From RGIG1918 sp045536045 (lineage in GTDB: Bacteria > Cyanobacteriota > Vampirovibrionia > Gastranaerophilales > Gastranaerophilaceae), in contig JAZSMU010000021.1 in assembly GCA_045536045.1 (NCBI GenBank), forward strand, positions 1 through 33,249: a stretch of 33,249 nucleotides of DNA, read 5' to 3'. Of the stretch, positions 30,210 to 33,249 are shown in pieces (position 1 is the first letter of the stretch; each line of letters opens with the position of its first letter). The position numbers were made by a program, and so were the translations under genes. The notes under the pieces are model-generated. The model was given only the letters and a program-made list of their open reading frames with translations, made no database searches and was not told where the DNA came from.

Positions 30210-32123
30210 ATGGCAAAGAGAGAAGTTAAAACTGACCTTTGGGTTTATGACCTACTTAAAGAAGCTGGTATTTGTCTTGACCCACAAGGATGTTCAATTA
30301 AAGAAGTTGATGAAGCATTGAAAACTGCTTCTAAAAAAGGTACTGGTAATGTTGGTTTTCCAGAATATGTTGGTGTTGTAAAAGATTTTTTGCTTGTTAT
30401 AGAAGATAAATCTGATTTATCAAAACATGTAAAGTATAACGAAAAAGAGTTAATATGTACTGAAACAAAGTCTGTAACAGATTATGCAGTCAATGGGGCT
30501 TATTTCTATGGCAAGCACCTTATAAATAATACTCACTACAAAAAGATTATTGCCTTTGGTGTATCTGGCAATGAAAAACATCACAAAATAACACCCCTCT
30601 TTATAAATGAACGTGAATATTGCAAAGTAATGCCTGATGTTGAATCTTTCTATATCTTTAATGAAGAAAATATAGATGAATACTACACTAGAGAAGTTTT
30701 AGGCGAAAATACCGATTTACAGAAAGAAACTACTGAAATTCTTAAGTTTGCTAAGAATCTACATGAAGATTTACGCAATTATGGAAATCTGCAAGATACT
30801 CAAAAACCTCTTGTTGTATCTGGCATATTACTTGCTCTAAGAGAAATAGAAAAAGGCTCTTTTAATCTTGAGCAATTAAACGGTGATGATATAGATACAG
30901 ATGGCAATAAGATATATGCAGCAATTGATAAAAATCTTCAACGCTCAAAAGTATCACCTACTGTTAAAAAAGATAAGTTATTAACGCAATTCGCCGTCAT
31001 AAGAGATACTAAAATTCTCAACGAAAAGAACAAAACATTAGGTAAAACACCTCTTAAATATTATGCAGAACAAATTTATGATAATATCTACAAAACTATT
31101 AAATACACAAAAACCGCAGAAGATTACTTAGGCAGATTTTATGGTGAATTTATGAGTTATTCTGGTGGTGATGGGCAAACGTTAGGTATTATCCTTACTC
31201 CAAAACATATAACCCAACTATTTTGTGATTTAGTAGATTTAAAACCAGATGATGTAGTACTTGACCCTTGTTGCGGCACGGCAGGTTTTCTTATCGCTGC
31301 TATGCATAATATGTTAAAGAAAGCAAAGGATGACAACCAAAGGGAAAATATCCGTAAAAACCAACTTCATGGTATTGAACTCCAACCTTATATGTTTACT
31401 ATTGCTACATCAAACATGATTATTCGTGGTGATGGTAAAAGTAACCTTGTAGATGAAGATTTCTTAAGATGTAAAGATTCAGAATTGCAATTAAAAGGTG
31501 CAACTGTCGGTATGATGAATCCGCCATATAGTCAAGGTTCAAAAGCTAACCCATCACTATATGAAATAAGTTTTGTTGAACATTTGCTAGATTCATTGGC
31601 AGAAGATGGTAAAGCTATTGTAATTATTCCTCAATCTTCTTTGACTGGCAAGACAAAAGATGAGCAAAACTATAAAGAAAGCATATTAAAACATCATACA
31701 CTAGAAGGCGTTATCACTTTAAGTGGTGATACATTCTACGGAGTTGGGACTAATCCTTGTATAGCAATATTTACAGCACACAAACCACATCCGGCAAATA
31801 AAGAGTGTAAGTTCATTGATTTTAAAGATGATGGTTTTAAAGTCGCTCCGCACATTGGATTAGTTGAAACAGAATATGCTAAAGACAAGAAACAACACTT
31901 ATTAGATGTATGGTTTGACCGTATAGAAGCTCCTACAAAATTCTGCGTAAAATCAACGATTGAAGCAACTGATGAGTGGCTACATGCATTTTATTACTTT
32001 AATGACGAGATACCAACAGAAGAGGATTTTGACAAAACAATTGCCGATTATCTAACTTTTGAGTTTTCTATGATTGCACAAGGTAGAAGTTATCTATTTG
32101 ATGAGGCTAACAATGAATCTTAA
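30210..32123 (+). CDS. Type IIB (BcgI-like) restriction-modification A subunit: nuclease plus N6-adenine methyltransferase
   Basis: A 637-residue bifunctional protein. The N-terminal about 130 residues form a PD-(D/E)xK-like nuclease: P51-E52, D59 and E65-x-K67 in VVKDFLLVIEDKSD, followed by a helical connector. From about 300 on there is a type I HsdM-like methyltransferase with SAM motif DPCCGTAGF (352-360) and catalytic NPPY (437-440). The fused nuclease and size match BcgI-type A subunits, which cut on both sides of a bipartite site and methylate it. No separate HsdR is visible. It is coupled to the specificity gene by an 11-bp overlap. A phage-defence role is expected from the family. 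Acquisition by transfer is plausible but not shown. Confidence 0.88.
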   Translation: MAKREVKTDLWVYDLLKEAGICLDPQGCSIKEVDEALKTASKKGTGNVGFPEYVGVVKDFLLVIEDKSDLSKHVKYNEKELICTETKSVTDYAVNGAYFYGKHLINNTHYKKIIAFGVSGNEKHHKITPLFINEREYCKVMPDVESFYIFNEENIDEYYTREVLGENTDLQKETTEILKFAKNLHEDLRNYGNLQDTQKPLVVSGILLALREIEKGSFNLEQLNGDDIDTDGNKIYAAIDKNLQRSKVSPTVKKDKLLTQFAVIRDTKILNEKNKTLGKTPLKYYAEQIYDNIYKTIKYTKTAEDYLGRFYGEFMSYSGGDGQTLGIILTPKHITQLFCDLVDLKPDDVVLDPCCGTAGFLIAAMHNMLKKAKDDNQRENIRKNQLHGIELQPYMFTIATSNMIIRGDGKSNLVDEDFLRCKDSELQLKGATVGMMNPPYSQGSKANPSLYEISFVEHLLDSLAEDGKAIVIIPQSSLTGKTKDEQNYKESILKHHTLEGVITLSGDTFYGVGTNPCIAIFTAHKPHPANKECKFIDFKDDGFKVAPHIGLVETEYAKDKKQHLLDVWFDRIEAPTKFCVKSTIEATDEWLHAFYYFNDEIPTEEDFDKTIADYLTFEFSMIAQGRSYLFDEANNES

Positions 32124-33132
32124 TGATAGAAAATGGAAAGAATTTAGAATTGATAACTTATTCAAGCAAGAAAGAGGCAAGGAATCTGCACCAAATCAGA
32201 TAGTAACAAAAGGCACTATACCAATTATAAATGAGATACAGAACAATAATGGCCTTTCAACATTTGGTTATGGCAAGCAATTACTAAAGGGGAACGCTAT
32301 CACAGTTTCCGTAAATTTTGCACAAAATGTCTTTTATCAAAAAAAGTCCTTTTATGCTTCAGTAAATATATTGGTTTTATATTCGGAAAAATTAAATAAA
32401 TACGTTGGAGAGTTTTTTGTTTCATGTATTAGAATAGCCAATTCTAAATATAATTATGCATACAAAACAAGCAAAGAAAGGCTGAATGCCACTAAAATTT
32501 TTCTTCCCATAAACTCAAAAGGTGAACCAGATTACGAGTTCATGGAAGAGTACATAAAAGAACGTGAAGAAAAACTAAAGAATCAGTATAAAAAATATAT
32601 CAGTGGTTTAGTTGGTAAACTTCACAAAGAAGTATGTATAGATAAAGAATGGCAAGACTTTTATATATCTAAAATATTTGATATTAAAGCTGGCAAAAGA
32701 TTAACTAAAGCTAATATGCAAAAAGGGATTATTCCTTTTATTGGGGCAGCAGATTCTAATAATGGTATAACAAATTTTGTATCTAATGAAAATTCTTCAA
32801 CTGATAAAGAAGTGTTAGGTGTAAACTACAATGGTAGTGTTGTTGAAACATTCTATCATCCATACAAATGCACTTTTTCTGATGATGTAAAAAGATTTTC
32901 AACAAAAGAAGTTAAAGGCAACAAATATATTTATCTATTCTTAAAAAATGCCATATTAAAGCAAAAGTGCAAATATATGTATGGATATAAGTTTAATGAA
33001 AACCGCATGGTCAAACAAAAAATAATGCTTCCAGTAAATTCAAAAGGTGAACCAGACTATAAATACATGGAAGACTATATGAAATATCTTGAGCAGAAAA
33101 AACTACTTGAATATTTGGAATATGTAAAATGA
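32113..33132 (+). CDS. Type IIB specificity (B/HsdS-like) subunit
   Basis: A 339-residue DNA-recognition subunit. It has two target-recognition domains in tandem. The first begins WKEFRIDNLFKQERGK (about residue 8), the second WQDFYISKIFDIKAGKRLTK (about 180). Each ends in the same spacer helix: NSKGEPDYEFMEEYIK (from 134) and NSKGEPDYKYMEDYMK near the C-terminus. The conserved helices set the gap of the bipartite recognition sequence. The length agrees with BcgI B subunits (about 340) rather than type I HsdS (about 400). ATG 32113, inside the end of the A-subunit gene with GAGG upstream, is preferred to TTG 32074. The recognition sequence cannot be read from the protein. Confidence 0.88.
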   Translation: MNLNDRKWKEFRIDNLFKQERGKESAPNQIVTKGTIPIINEIQNNNGLSTFGYGKQLLKGNAITVSVNFAQNVFYQKKSFYASVNILVLYSEKLNKYVGEFFVSCIRIANSKYNYAYKTSKERLNATKIFLPINSKGEPDYEFMEEYIKEREEKLKNQYKKYISGLVGKLHKEVCIDKEWQDFYISKIFDIKAGKRLTKANMQKGIIPFIGAADSNNGITNFVSNENSSTDKEVLGVNYNGSVVETFYHPYKCTFSDDVKRFSTKEVKGNKYIYLFLKNAILKQKCKYMYGYKFNENRMVKQKIMLPVNSKGEPDYKYMEDYMKYLEQKKLLEYLEYVK

Positions 33133-33249
33133 AAAAAGATAAAGAATATTTTATTAATTGGTTAGAAAAAATAGCTCAAAAAATAGCTTTAATAAAAGAA
33201 TCTCAAAAAAATTATGAGCTATATACTCAAAAAAATATTGAAGAAAAAA
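33129..33249 (+). CDS. Third gene of the R-M operon, 5' end only
   Basis: The reading frame starts at ATG 33129, overlapping the specificity gene's stop (ATGA), and stays open to the window edge: MKKDKEYFINWLEKIAQKIA, then LIKESQKNYELYTQK and onward. The 40 visible residues are Lys/Glu-rich and helical. There is no recognisable motif. The coupling indicates that it is made with the R-M proteins. It could be an accessory or regulatory protein. Confidence 0.6.
   Translation, partial: MKKDKEYFINWLEKIAQKIALIKESQKNYELYTQKNIEEK

Noticed and set aside
32074..32112. TTG start for the specificity subunit
   Set aside because: The extra residues do not resemble the start of an S subunit. ATG 32113 has GAGG upstream and gives the family length.
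30210..33249. Classical type I R-M system
   Set aside because: The methyltransferase carries its own N-terminal PD-(D/E)xK domain, the S subunit is short, and no HsdR is seen. BcgI-like fits better, although the region beyond the window could change this.
1..33249. CRISPR arrays, insertion sequences, integrase or phage genes, rRNA
   Set aside because: No regularly spaced repeats, transposase or integrase motifs, or rRNA sequence were seen.

Overview
The window is AT-rich (roughly one third G+C by eye) and looks like chromosomal DNA of a gut-type non-photosynthetic relative of Cyanobacteria (Melainabacteria/Vampirovibrionia, Gastranaerophilales-like). This is an inference from four things: a tRNA-Glu with the cyanobacterial/plastid-type acceptor stem (GCTCCCA/TGGGAGT, G1-U72), an exported SLH-domain protein of the cyanobacterial envelope type, frequent TTG starts, and many lineage-type proteins of unknown function with a short N-terminal motif ending in F-(K/R/S/E)-G. 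No rRNA, CRISPR array, insertion sequence or phage was seen, and no gene-free stretch exceeds 300 bases.

Layout. 1-4.0 kb: the damaged 3' end of aroB, a TPR protein, and a translationally coupled histidine kinase/response regulator pair. 4.1-9.4 kb: a 751-residue unknown protein meets tail-to-tail with a two-CCG-domain Fe-S protein. The Fe-S gene shares an overlapping divergent promoter with a coupled pair of medium-chain dehydrogenases. 9.4-16.2 kb: a CNNM/CorC-type membrane protein, two small unknown proteins, a GAF-GGDEF diguanylate cyclase downstream of a membrane TPR protein, ychF and gmd. 16.3-20.5 kb: small unknown proteins, the SLH protein, tRNA-Glu, and rpsO with a co-oriented acidic coiled-coil protein. 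20.7-26.2 kb: an acidic protein, a LolA-like lipoprotein, a GT2 glycosyltransferase, an ECF sigma module, an XRE regulator and a GT61 glycosyltransferase. 26.2-33.2 kb: a lone ABC ATPase, a candidate ADP-ribosyltransferase, three tandem paralogues of unknown function, and a BcgI-like type IIB restriction-modification operon running off the window.

How the genes fit together. The best candidate for an undescribed system is the ECF module at 22.9-24.6 kb. Two near-identical promoter-like elements (GAACC-N14-TCGTT) precede a His/Cys/Pro-rich exported peptide and an operon of a single-span membrane protein (likely anti-sigma), an ECF sigma factor and a Spy/CpxP-like periplasmic protein. The parts resemble CnrYXH/ZraP-type envelope or metal sensing.

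A second theme is a set of at least eight proteins of dissimilar sequence sharing an N-terminal tag. Six are preceded by a similar promoter-like element (GCAAAAA, T-rich spacer, TAtxxT). One of them carries an ADP-ribosyltransferase-like domain. Several genes also appear to have leaderless or near-leaderless mRNAs, with a -10 box ending 6-9 nt before the start codon.
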